The translations under genes were made by a program, and so were the position numbers. A DNA stretch of 23,845 nt. Origin: a virus. The stretch lies in IMG/VR virus record IMGVR_UViG_3300042453_001256, positions 1 to 23,845 of that record. One strand, written 5' to 3'. The notes under the pieces were generated by a model that worked only from the letters and a program-made list of their open reading frames with translations, ran no database searches and had not been told where the DNA came from. The stretch's first letter is position 1. Every line of letters begins with the position of its first letter. Positions 1-6,340 of the stretch are shown in pieces.

Positions 1-139
1 GCAGTTCGTTCACTGGCTCGGGCTGTGACTCACCGGGAGTATAGCGCGACCAGCCGTTTTGTTCATCATACTCCGCTTCTAGGTCAGAGATGGCAACCTT
101 CTCGCCGTGGCGCGGGTGACGCAGATAGATGATGGGCAT
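1..139 (-). CDS. Hypothetical phage protein, N-terminal part only
   Basis: An open frame starts with ATG at 139 and runs off the left edge of the window, giving 46 codons that begin MPIIYLRHPRHGEKVAIS. The frame has no stop and reads as coherent protein (later GWSRYTPGESQPEPVNEL). It follows the decoration-type genes in the same direction and lies just after a UUCG hairpin, so it is the next late gene. Short proteins with this YLRHPRHG opening occur in late operons of podovirus-like phages as far as I recall; no function is known to me. There is no strong Shine-Dalgarno sequence because the hairpin sits right upstream. Confidence 0.7.
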   Translation of the reverse strand, partial: MPIIYLRHPRHGEKVAISDLEAEYDEQNGWSRYTPGESQPEPVNEL

Positions 140-145
140 AAAAGT

Positions 146-163
146 CGGGGGCCGAAGCCCCCG
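146..163 (-). terminator. UUCG-capped intergenic hairpin, copy 1
   Basis: Read on the minus strand this is a 7-bp G/C stem closed by a C(UUCG)G tetraloop (core GGGGGCTTCGGCCCCC). A four-T run follows just before the ATG at 139. It sits between the stop of the 152-aa gene and the start of the next gene. It may be a leaky terminator, an attenuator or an mRNA-protecting stem; the T tract is short, so full termination is doubtful. Confidence 0.6.
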
Positions 164-168
164 CCAGG

Positions 169-627
169 TTAGTTGCCGGCCATCACAACCCAATTCGTGC
201 CGTCTTCGCAAACCAAGATCGCCCATGCACCAGCAGTTGCCGCCAGAATGGCGGTAGCAGCCGTATTAGACGTACGCGGTTTGACGTTCGACGACGCCGA
301 GATCAGGGTGTAAGTGCCCGACAGATTTTTGACAAACAGAACACGGCCAATCTGATCAGTGCCTGACGGCAGCGTCACAGTAACATTTGCCGCAGAGCCG
401 TTGGCAATGACAAAGTTTTCAGTTTCACCTAACGTGAAGCTAGCAGTCTTAGTCACAGGCGCGTTCAGATCCAGTTGCGTGCCGCTCAGTTTGCCGGTCA
501 CCACCACGCTTGCGCCGGTGATGGCTCCGGTAACGGCAACCGAAGCGCTAGTAACAGCGCCGGTAACGGTAACGCTTTCAAACTCGGGATCGCTGTAAGC
601 GACACCGACAGCCTTGGTATTCGGCAT
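169..627 (-). CDS. Putative capsid decoration or head-fibre protein with 11-residue repeats
   Basis: A 152-aa protein. The start at 627 is chosen because GAAAGG lies 8 nt upstream; a TTG further upstream would place the ribosome site inside the gene. Residues 19-51 are three consecutive 11-residue repeats of the form V-x-V-T-G-x-(V/I/L)-(T/S)-(S/G)-x-x, typical of beta-rich fibre shafts. The C-terminal half (VTVTLPSGTDQIGRVLFVKN onward) is beta-rich and ends in a tryptophan-containing segment, like small head fibres or tail-fibre tips. It lies two genes downstream of the coat gene and shares the same ribosome-site pattern, which favours a virion surface protein. Function is inferred from position and composition only. 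Confidence 0.6.
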   Translation of the reverse strand: MPNTKAVGVAYSDPEFESVTVTGAVTSASVAVTGAITGASVVVTGKLSGTQLDLNAPVTKTASFTLGETENFVIANGSAANVTVTLPSGTDQIGRVLFVKNLSGTYTLISASSNVKPRTSNTAATAILAATAGAWAILVCEDGTNWVVMAGN

Positions 628-646
628 GATCGATCCTTTCAATTAA

Positions 647-662
647 GGGGGCCGAAGCCCCC
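647..662 (-). terminator. UUCG-capped intergenic hairpin, copy 2
   Basis: An exact copy of the 16-base core GGGGGCTTCGGCCCCC (minus strand), between the stop of the 142-aa gene and the ribosome site of the 152-aa gene. It is followed by TTAATT, not a real U tract. It probably acts as an RNA stem that insulates or stabilises the gene transcripts. Confidence 0.6.
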
Positions 663-669
663 TCAGTGC

Positions 670-1098
670 TTAGGCAATACGAAAGATCGTGTACGCTGCG
701 ACACCCGTTTTGCGGAAACGAAAAATACCGGACGTATTGTTCGTCTTGGTCAGCGCGTCTTGAATGACGTCGTTGCCAACAAGGGTGTTGCCCGCGCCTG
801 CCGTGAACGTCACGTCGTTGCCTGCGTCGTCACCAATGTTGATGAACGCGCAGTCAAACGTCGAGCCGATCTTCAAGCTGGGATACGCCGCGTCCAGCAG
901 CGCGCCAGTCGGGAACACATAAGTGCCCGCACTGGTGCTGCCCGGATCCATCGTACACACGCCGTTAGCCAGATCGGCTGCGGTGATAGTGACAGACGCA
1001 CCGGTCAAAGCAACCGGAGTGCCTGTGTTGCCAAAGATAATTTCGTCAAGATTACCGTCGCCGACTTGGTAACCACCAGCGCCATTAGGGAGAGACAT
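670..1098 (-). CDS. Putative capsid decoration/stabilisation protein
   Basis: A 142-aa protein directly downstream of the coat gene, a usual place for head decoration proteins. ATG at 1098 has GAAAGG spaced 8 nt upstream, the same signal as the coat gene and the next gene, which suggests high matched expression. The sequence is rich in Gly, Thr, Ala and Val, has almost no charged clusters or predicted coiled coil, and ends in a beta-type segment (GIFRFRKTGVAAYTIFRIA). I do not recognise a named family. UUCG hairpins lie on both sides of the gene. An alternative is a small tail or neck protein. Confidence 0.6.
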   Translation of the reverse strand: MSLPNGAGGYQVGDGNLDEIIFGNTGTPVALTGASVTITAADLANGVCTMDPGSTSAGTYVFPTGALLDAAYPSLKIGSTFDCAFINIGDDAGNDVTFTAGAGNTLVGNDVIQDALTKTNNTSGIFRFRKTGVAAYTIFRIA

Positions 1099-1123
1099 GA
1101 TTCAATCCTTTCAAAATTTGGTG

Positions 1124-1143
1124 AAAGGGGCCGAAGCCCCTTT
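1124..1143 (-). terminator. UUCG-capped intergenic hairpin, copy 3
   Basis: On the minus strand an 8-bp stem, AAAGGGGC paired with GCCCCTTT, is capped by TTCG. It lies directly after the coat stop codon at 1146. The stem ends in TTT followed by CACC, so it resembles a weak terminator. It could reduce read-through from coat into the decoration genes or protect the coat mRNA 3' end. Confidence 0.6.
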
Positions 1144-1145
1144 GT

Positions 1146-2348
1146 TTAGCCCCACATCCGCACAGCCATCTGCGGACGGATAACTCCGAAGCCGTACAGC
1201 ACGTCAATCCGGCAAGGCATACGGTCGTTGTTGATATCGTACTGACGCACGATACGCATCGAAATGCCGTTGTGGACCTGCCTGCTTGCCATGTCAACAC
1301 CTTGCGGCATGACGAGGTCGGCGGTGGCGAACGTGATGGCGTCCTTGTGGTAGATCAGGTTCTGCGGGTACTGGGTGCTGGCGCTGCCCAAGAAGGTTAC
1401 TACGGCAGAGGCTTGCGGGAACGAATCCACAGTTGCCAGAGCTTGCGTGGCAGTAAAGATCGCTGGGCTTACGCTGACGGTGTACGCGCCACCGGTCGCC
1501 GTTGCGTCAGCGGTCGCCACAAACTGCTGGAGCGAGCCGGTCGACTCACGGGTCTGCGGGTTGACCGCGAACACGCTGGCGATGGTGAACACATCACCCT
1601 TCTTGATGATCTGCGTGCCCGTGCCGGTGATCGCGATGGTGGTCGCGCCTTGGGTCGACACGGTCGTGGTGACAGTGTGCGCGCCCGTGCGGGTGCCGGT
1701 CGTGTGCTGCTTGATCGACTGGCTCATGTTGAGTTCTTCGTACCCAAGAATGCCTTCGCCCATCAGGCCAGACTTGAACTGCTTGCTGATGGTCGACACG
1801 GGATTGAAGAGACCCTTCATGCCTTCGACCAACGCGGCGTTGGCGGCCGGGTTGACGGTGGCATAGCGAGGCGACATGACCGCTGCCGCTTCGTTCAGCT
1901 TCTGTTGCGCCTGCAACAGCACAAGACTGGTGCCGGGAGTCGTGCCAGGCGTGCCGACCGATTGGAAGATGCTCTGAAAGGAATTTGCCACGTCTGCATC
2001 AATGCTGGCGGCCAACTGGCTGATACGAGGCTTAAGAACCCTCTCAGCGAAGTCGTCCAACTGCATGGTCAGTTCAGCAGTGGTGAAGTTAATGCCGATG
2101 TGCTTCTGGCTCGACACGGTGAGCGAGGTGTTTTGCTCAACGTCGTCTTGCACTTGCAGCGCAGCACCATCGGTCACCAGCGCGCGATCCGGAAGACGAA
2201 TACGCAGGGTAGAACCGATTTTGGCGCCGGACTTGGCAAAGCTGTCGTCGTACTGACGGTTAACGGTACGGGTGATCACAAGGTTGTTCTCGAGAATTTC
2301 GAGACTCTTCCTCGTGATCATGTCAATCGTAAGAAGTGAATTACTCAC
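1146..2348 (-). CDS. Major capsid (coat) protein, P22 gp5 type
   Basis: A 400-aa protein that forms the icosahedral shell. The opening (SLLTIDMITRKSLEILENN, then NRQYDDSFAKSGAKIGSTLRIRLP) is the pattern I know from phage proteins assigned to the P22 coat family, and about 400-430 residues is the usual size. A central Thr/Val-rich region (about residues 215-330) with HTVTTTVSTQGATTIAITGTG would fit the inserted beta domain of that family. The start is GTG at 2348, with GAAAGGATC 6-9 nt upstream; the next in-frame Met lies inside the conserved opening. The scaffold-like gene lies 14 nt upstream and decoration-type genes follow, as in other P22-like head modules. Confidence 0.88.
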   Translation of the reverse strand: MSNSLLTIDMITRKSLEILENNLVITRTVNRQYDDSFAKSGAKIGSTLRIRLPDRALVTDGAALQVQDDVEQNTSLTVSSQKHIGINFTTAELTMQLDDFAERVLKPRISQLAASIDADVANSFQSIFQSVGTPGTTPGTSLVLLQAQQKLNEAAAVMSPRYATVNPAANAALVEGMKGLFNPVSTISKQFKSGLMGEGILGYEELNMSQSIKQHTTGTRTGAHTVTTTVSTQGATTIAITGTGTQIIKKGDVFTIASVFAVNPQTRESTGSLQQFVATADATATGGAYTVSVSPAIFTATQALATVDSFPQASAVVTFLGSASTQYPQNLIYHKDAITFATADLVMPQGVDMASRQVHNGISMRIVRQYDINNDRMPCRIDVLYGFGVIRPQMAVRMWG

Positions 2349-2362
2349 AGTAGATCCTTTCG

Positions 2363-3145
2363 TTACGCATTCATGCGTGATTGCATTTTCCTGATCTGAC
2401 GCTGCCGTTCAGCTTCAATCCAGTCACCCGTCGACATCTCTTTGATTGACCGAGGATCGGTCGTATCAAATTTCGGTGCTGAAGAGCGGTTTGAAGCAAC
2501 AGGCGCGATAGGATCAGGCGCTTTGGTTTGTTTACGAACAATGGGAGGGTTGTCAGCCAGTTTGGCTTCCAGTTTCCCGATCTCTTTGGCCTGCAACAGC
2601 GGCGGCAGTTGGGCGATACGGTTGGCTTCTTTCGGATTGGACCCGAGGTGATACGCGATGTCGGGGCCAATGTCAGATGCCTGAATCGTCTGCGCCATCA
2701 AAGTGGTGATTCGCAGGTTCGGGTTGTAAACGACGGACTCGAAGTCCTCGTACTTGTCCCGAGCTGTTTCCTCACGCTCTGCGTAGCCCTCCAGCAGCTC
2801 AGACTGTTGACGCTCCATGTCCCGTCGCTGGATCATCTCTTGAGCTTTCTTCTCGGCCAGCGCTTGCGCGTAGGCGTCGACGGACTCAAACTGATCAGCA
2901 GGCGGAAGCTCTTGGGGCGCTGCCGGTATCTGCGGCTGCTGGCGCGCTTGGCGCTCCCATTTCCGTTGCTCTTTTGCAAGCCTCTTGCGAAGAATGTCGT
3001 CCAACTCATCTTGAGTGAACGTCTTGGCCGGCGCTTCTTGTTCGGCAGCCTCTTGCGTAGGTGGCTGCTCTGGCAATTGCTCCGAGGCCGTCTCGGGGGC
3101 TGCCGTCGCGGGATCAAACTCCGCTGGTTGAGTATTATCAGTCAT
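2363..3145 (-). CDS. Putative capsid scaffolding protein
   Basis: A 260-aa, highly charged, helical protein directly upstream of coat, the place of the scaffold in P22-type heads. The N-terminal third (residues 1-45) is acidic and Pro/Gln/Glu-rich. The sequence TFTQDELDDILRKRLAKEQR, about residues 42-61, is a motif common to phage scaffold-like proteins. A long Gln/Glu/Arg-rich coiled-coil stretch follows, and the C-terminus (EAERQRQIRKMQSRMNA) is basic, as expected for the coat-binding helix-loop-helix of P22 scaffold. The ribosome site before ATG 3145 is weak (GAGTG). It would act transiently in procapsid assembly. Assignment rests on position and composition. Confidence 0.75.
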   Translation of the reverse strand: MTDNTQPAEFDPATAAPETASEQLPEQPPTQEAAEQEAPAKTFTQDELDDILRKRLAKEQRKWERQARQQPQIPAAPQELPPADQFESVDAYAQALAEKKAQEMIQRRDMERQQSELLEGYAEREETARDKYEDFESVVYNPNLRITTLMAQTIQASDIGPDIAYHLGSNPKEANRIAQLPPLLQAKEIGKLEAKLADNPPIVRKQTKAPDPIAPVASNRSSAPKFDTTDPRSIKEMSTGDWIEAERQRQIRKMQSRMNA

Positions 3146-3198
3146 TTTTCACTCTGTCGAGTGCCTGGTGTGCCGCGCCAGTACGGGGCTATTGTACG

Positions 3199-3699
3199 TC
3201 AAACAGCCAAAGACGCAACCTTATCTTGAAACGCTTTGATTCGCGCGTCAAGTGCTGCACGGTCAGCGGCAAGTTTGGCATCCAATACATTCAGACGCGT
3301 CTGCTTGTCGGCAAGTTCTTTTTCCAGAATAGCAGTGTTGGTTTCTCGCCGCGTAATGTCTGCAACTCGAACCGTGTAGCTGTCGTCAAACGCTTTTTCA
3401 CGGGCGTTAAGCTCTTTAAGCGTGTTGTCTAACTTGGACTGAGCGGCTTTAATTTTCGTCATTGCCGAGTCGTACTCAGTTTTGGCTTTGGCAGTCAGAT
3501 CCGCATACTGCGCTTTTGCGTCGGCCAAAATGGCAGCCGCCTCAGTACGAAGCTTGTTGGCGTCGTCGACCGCAGTCATGGCACCTTGTCGCCTTGCCAG
3601 TTCGTCGCGCAACTGCGCCATTGCCGCCAAGTTTTTTGGTAGCTGGTTGGTGAAGTAGTCGACATAGTCGATTTGCGGGCTATCGTTGAATACGTTCAT
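3199..3699 (-). CDS. Coiled-coil protein of unknown function
   Basis: A 166-aa protein; start ATG 3699 (MNVFNDSPQIDYVDYFTNQL) with GAGG 5 nt upstream, overlapping nothing and beginning 8 nt after the stop of the preceding gene. From about residue 20 to the end it is almost pure alpha-helix with heptad spacing and many Ala, Lys, Glu and Asp residues, and no Cys. It has no signal peptide or membrane segment. Its position just before the scaffold gene suggests a head-assembly or ejection-related structural role, but composition alone cannot decide. A second scaffold-like or internal protein is possible. Confidence 0.65.
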   Translation of the reverse strand: MNVFNDSPQIDYVDYFTNQLPKNLAAMAQLRDELARRQGAMTAVDDANKLRTEAAAILADAKAQYADLTAKAKTEYDSAMTKIKAAQSKLDNTLKELNAREKAFDDSYTVRVADITRRETNTAILEKELADKQTRLNVLDAKLAADRAALDARIKAFQDKVASLAV

Positions 3700-3706
3700 G
3701 GCAACC

Positions 3707-4012
3707 TCAAGCGTAATAGCTGACGTTAAGTTTAGCGGTGCCGCCGTACTCAATAAAGCGAATCTTGGTCAGATCGCCATCGTACTGAAGCGTGACACCC
3801 GCCGCAAGAGGCATTCCTACAGTGCTGCTCGGGTCAGTGTCGTCATCGCGCCAGCGCACAGACGCGCCTTCTGGCACGATGATGGCGATTGCAGGCTTGC
3901 AAGACAGACCGTTCAAATCTACAGACGGCACGGTCAAAGACGCGGCAGCCGTCAAGCTTGTGATCTGCTGATAGCCCAACCGTGTGGTGATTGCTTTTAA
4001 GTTCATTGACAT
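3707..4012 (-). CDS. Hypothetical small virion-associated protein
   Basis: A 101-aa protein starting MSMNLKAITTRLGYQQITSL; GGAG lies 7 nt before ATG 4012 and the stop of the 45-aa gene directly abuts the start. The later part (AIAIIVPEGASVRWRDDDTD, then PSSTVGMPLAAGVTLQYDGD) reads like a compact beta-sandwich and ends in a beta strand (KIRFIEYGGTAKLNVSYYA). This is the kind of small beta protein often found beside phage fibre or head genes. I do not recognise a characterised family. Its order (tail-fibre cassette, then this gene, then scaffold) gives no firm function. Confidence 0.65.
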   Translation of the reverse strand: MSMNLKAITTRLGYQQITSLTAAASLTVPSVDLNGLSCKPAIAIIVPEGASVRWRDDDTDPSSTVGMPLAAGVTLQYDGDLTKIRFIEYGGTAKLNVSYYA

Positions 4013-4150
4013 TCAAAATCTCCAGCGTTCTGTGAACGTGCGAAGTTTAATGTAATAGTTGGCGTATGTGGGCAACGGCACTGGAGGCACCGGGCCAAAA
4101 TCCGGCAGCGCACAAAACGGCAACTCCGAAAAGGATCCGAATCCAAACAT
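4013..4150 (-). CDS. Small aromatic/proline-rich phage peptide
   Basis: A 45-aa peptide not usually called because of its size. ATG 4150 shares one base with the TGA of the upstream gene (TGATG), and AAGGAG lies about 10 nt before the start, so translational coupling is likely. Its own TGA directly abuts the next ATG at 4012. The sequence opens MFGFGSFSELPFCALPDF and is rich in Phe, Pro and Leu; the C-terminus is basic (RTFTERWRF). Short phage peptides with an FGFG...PF..LP pattern are familiar to me near fibre genes. The function is unknown. Confidence 0.6.
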   Translation of the reverse strand: MFGFGSFSELPFCALPDFGPVPPVPLPTYANYYIKLRTFTERWRF

Positions 4151-4440
4151 CAGACCAACACTCCTTGCAGCAAAGCAACCAGCGCAGCCTTCTGCTCATC
4201 GGTCAGCGCAGCCAGCGGATCGACCGGGGCAATCTCAGGCTCTGGCGCAGGCTGAAGCACCCACACCTGCCGCCAGACTTCATGCTCGTCCTGCTGCGGT
4301 TCTTGCTCGACAGCAATCATGCCGGATTGCCTTGGCATCTCTGTCGGCAACACCAGCGGTATTCCCTCTGCTTGAAGCAGTTCGACATTCGCGTTTGCGG
4401 GAACGCTACCATCGGGATTGAGGAGGAATTGCTTTGGCAT
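4150..4440 (-). CDS. Hypothetical tail-fibre-adjacent protein (possible assembly factor)
   Basis: A 96-aa acidic protein; ATG 4440 has GAGG 5 nt upstream. It opens MPKQFLLNPDGSVPANANVE and has a tryptophan pair (EVWRQVWVLQPAPEPE, about residues 53-68) followed by an Ala/Leu-rich helix (DPLAALTDEQKAALVALLQG). Tail-fibre assembly chaperones often have a small beta N-terminus and a helical C-terminus and lie just downstream of the fibre gene, as here. That role is my inference; no family signature is firm. Its stop overlaps the 45-aa gene start. Confidence 0.6.
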   Translation of the reverse strand: MPKQFLLNPDGSVPANANVELLQAEGIPLVLPTEMPRQSGMIAVEQEPQQDEHEVWRQVWVLQPAPEPEIAPVDPLAALTDEQKAALVALLQGVLV

Positions 4441-4450
4441 TTTGTCCTCG

Positions 4451-5974
4451 TCAGAAGAAGGTCACAACACGGACATAACCGTTGCCACCATTGCCGCCAG
4501 CACCGGAGTTGACTGTGTACCCTGCGCCACCGCCACCACCACCACCTGCCGGGTAGCCACCTGCGCCGCCGTTGCCAGCAGTAGTTCCGCTGCTTGCGCC
4601 ACCGCCACCACCAGAACCACCAACAAAGTAGGAAGAGGCTGCTGCTCCAGGACCACCGTTTGGTGCGCCACTTGTGTTTCCAGCAGTTCCACCTCCAGTA
4701 GTTGAAGTTGTTGAAGTGTCAAACAAAGAGCCTCCTAACCCACCAGTTCCTCCAGACCTTTCTGTTGTGCTGCTTGCTGTAAACCCTCCGCCGCCTGCTC
4801 CACCTCCTGATTTATACCCACCGCGACTACCGTTTGAGCCAATGATCGTAGAACCGCTACCACCATCCGATGTATATAAAGAACTGCTCGATGTTGTTTC
4901 GGCAAGACCGCCGCCGGAACTCGCACCAGATCCAGTTGATGTGGAACCACCAGAACCAGAAGAACCGGCTCTTGCTAACGCAAAAGACCCAAAGCTGGAG
5001 TTGGTTTGCCCACTACCAGCAATCCCGTTTGTGTCATTTGTAGTATTAGCAGCGCCGCCAGTACCACCCGCACCAACAGTTACTGTTACAGTAGACCCAA
5101 GTGCAGATGCGGGTATCCACAGTTCTGTCCTGCCTCCCGCTCCACCTGCGCCGCCACCAGCAGCAGCAGTAGCAAGACCACTGCTAGACCGTTTTCTACC
5201 AGACCCGCCACCCCCGCCGCCACCGTACAGCAGCACATAGACCATCTTCGCCCCAGCAGGCTTGGTCCATGTCGATGTGCCAGAACTCGTGAACTCTTGG
5301 ATGTCTGCGCTCGATATACCACCACCACCAGCAGCCCACTTAACTCCTGTTGCCTCGGCACTATCAGCAGTCAGAACATAAGTATTAGTCCCAACGGGAA
5401 GACGCACATTGCTCGTGCCATCGTTGACAAGCAGATCGCCCTTTGTCGTCAGCGGAGCGATCTGATTAGCCTGCGACAACACCTTGACCGTCCCGCCGCT
5501 GTCCAAGAAGTACAGTTTCCCGTCAGCGGTGTTGACCACCAACTCACCAGCAGACAGGCTAAGAGCAGTCGGAACCGATCCGGGTGTGCTGCTGTTTCTA
5601 AGCTGAATCGTGGTGGTGTTGCCAACCAGACTTGCTGATGTCGCAGGAACAATTTCGGAATTGTTGTCCACCAACACGGCTCGTTCTGCCGGATAGGTCA
5701 GGAATACATCTTTGCTACCTACACCCCAATTGACTGCTGATCCGCCGTTGCTACTCTCAAGGATAGTGTCTCGACTAAGCAACGTACCAGATGACGTATA
5801 AGTTCCGACACCAACTTCCCAGTTCGTACCGTCAGTGACCGTGTAATAGGTGGAGTTTCCGTTACCTACAACGGAAAACGATTGATACCCAACCTGCGCC
5901 CCGCCAAGCGTGTAGGTGCCTGTACTGGTAGTGGTCGTGGTTTCTTTTACACGGTCTTTTAAGACAAGTGCCAT
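4451..5974 (-). CDS. Tail fibre/adhesin-like protein with glycine-rich C-terminal domain
   Basis: A 507-aa protein likely to sit on the virion and contact the host. Residues 1-25 (ALVLKDRVKETTTTTSTGTY) are a common fibre opening. Residues 134-167 (PTALSLSAGELVVNTADGKL, then YFLDSGGTVKVLS) match the short repeat found in many fibre proteins, and 176-215 (TTKGDLLVNDGTSNVRLPVG) is another fibre-type repeat. At 234-250 TSTWTKPAGAKMVYVLLYG begins a glycine-rich domain that runs to the end, with many GG, GGG and up to GGGGGGG runs broken by Ser/Thr segments, ending GGNGGNGYVRVVTFF. Such tips can fold as packed polyglycine II helices. The gene lies between portal-side and scaffold genes, which is unusual. 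The ribosome site is weak. Confidence 0.8.
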   Translation of the reverse strand: MALVLKDRVKETTTTTSTGTYTLGGAQVGYQSFSVVGNGNSTYYTVTDGTNWEVGVGTYTSSGTLLSRDTILESSNGGSAVNWGVGSKDVFLTYPAERAVLVDNNSEIVPATSASLVGNTTTIQLRNSSTPGSVPTALSLSAGELVVNTADGKLYFLDSGGTVKVLSQANQIAPLTTKGDLLVNDGTSNVRLPVGTNTYVLTADSAEATGVKWAAGGGGISSADIQEFTSSGTSTWTKPAGAKMVYVLLYGGGGGGGSGRKRSSSGLATAAAGGGAGGAGGRTELWIPASALGSTVTVTVGAGGTGGAANTTNDTNGIAGSGQTNSSFGSFALARAGSSGSGGSTSTGSGASSGGGLAETTSSSSLYTSDGGSGSTIIGSNGSRGGYKSGGGAGGGGFTASSTTERSGGTGGLGGSLFDTSTTSTTGGGTAGNTSGAPNGGPGAAASSYFVGGSGGGGGASSGTTAGNGGAGGYPAGGGGGGGAGYTVNSGAGGNGGNGYVRVVTFF

Positions 5975-5977
5975 GCT

Positions 5978-6340
5978 TTACGCCAAGAATTTAAGTTTGT
6001 AGAGCGTGGAGTAGTACAGCGCCAATATTTCATCGATGATGTTCTGCAACGGCGTGCATTCCTTGTCGACGACCTTGTACCGGGTGTTTTCGATCTCTTT
6101 GACCTGATCTTCCAAAAACTCGACCACGTTGTTGGTCTTCTTGGCCGACTGCAACGCAATCGGCCCGATCAGGCCGTACTTGCCTTGATAGGCTTCAGCA
6201 AAATCGTCTGCCAAGTCAATGACGCCCGTGTAGAACTTGTTCAGCGCTTTGTGCTTGGCGTATGACCTAGTGTTGAGGTGTACCGAATGGGTGACATCCC
6301 GCGCCAGAAAAAGCTGCCCGATAAAGACTTCGCAGGTCAT
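5978..6340 (-). CDS. Dps/ferritin-like small protein (DUF5856-like)
   Basis: A 120-aa all-helical protein whose ATG at 6340 overlaps the portal TGA (ATGA). Residues 15-60 (DVTHSVHLNTRSYAKHKALN, then KFYTGVIDLADDFAEAYQGK) resemble DUF5856-type phage proteins as I recall them. The spacing His18-x11-His30-x14-Asp45-x3-Glu49 equals the ferroxidase-ligand spacing of Dps (E. coli His51, His63, Asp78, Glu82), and HLNTRS resembles HWNMRG of Dps. The protein is shorter than Dps (about 167 aa). Metal binding or oxidative protection is thus possible, but not shown; a structural role that reuses the fold is the main alternative. Confidence 0.7.
   Translation of the reverse strand: MTCEVFIGQLFLARDVTHSVHLNTRSYAKHKALNKFYTGVIDLADDFAEAYQGKYGLIGPIALQSAKKTNNVVEFLEDQVKEIENTRYKVVDKECTPLQNIIDEILALYYSTLYKLKFLA

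Noticed and set aside
4674-5240. Long plus-strand frame rich in Pro and Val opposite the fibre gene
   Set aside because: It mirrors the Gly-rich coding of the fibre (GGN read backwards gives Pro-rich), has no ribosome site and no likely promoter.
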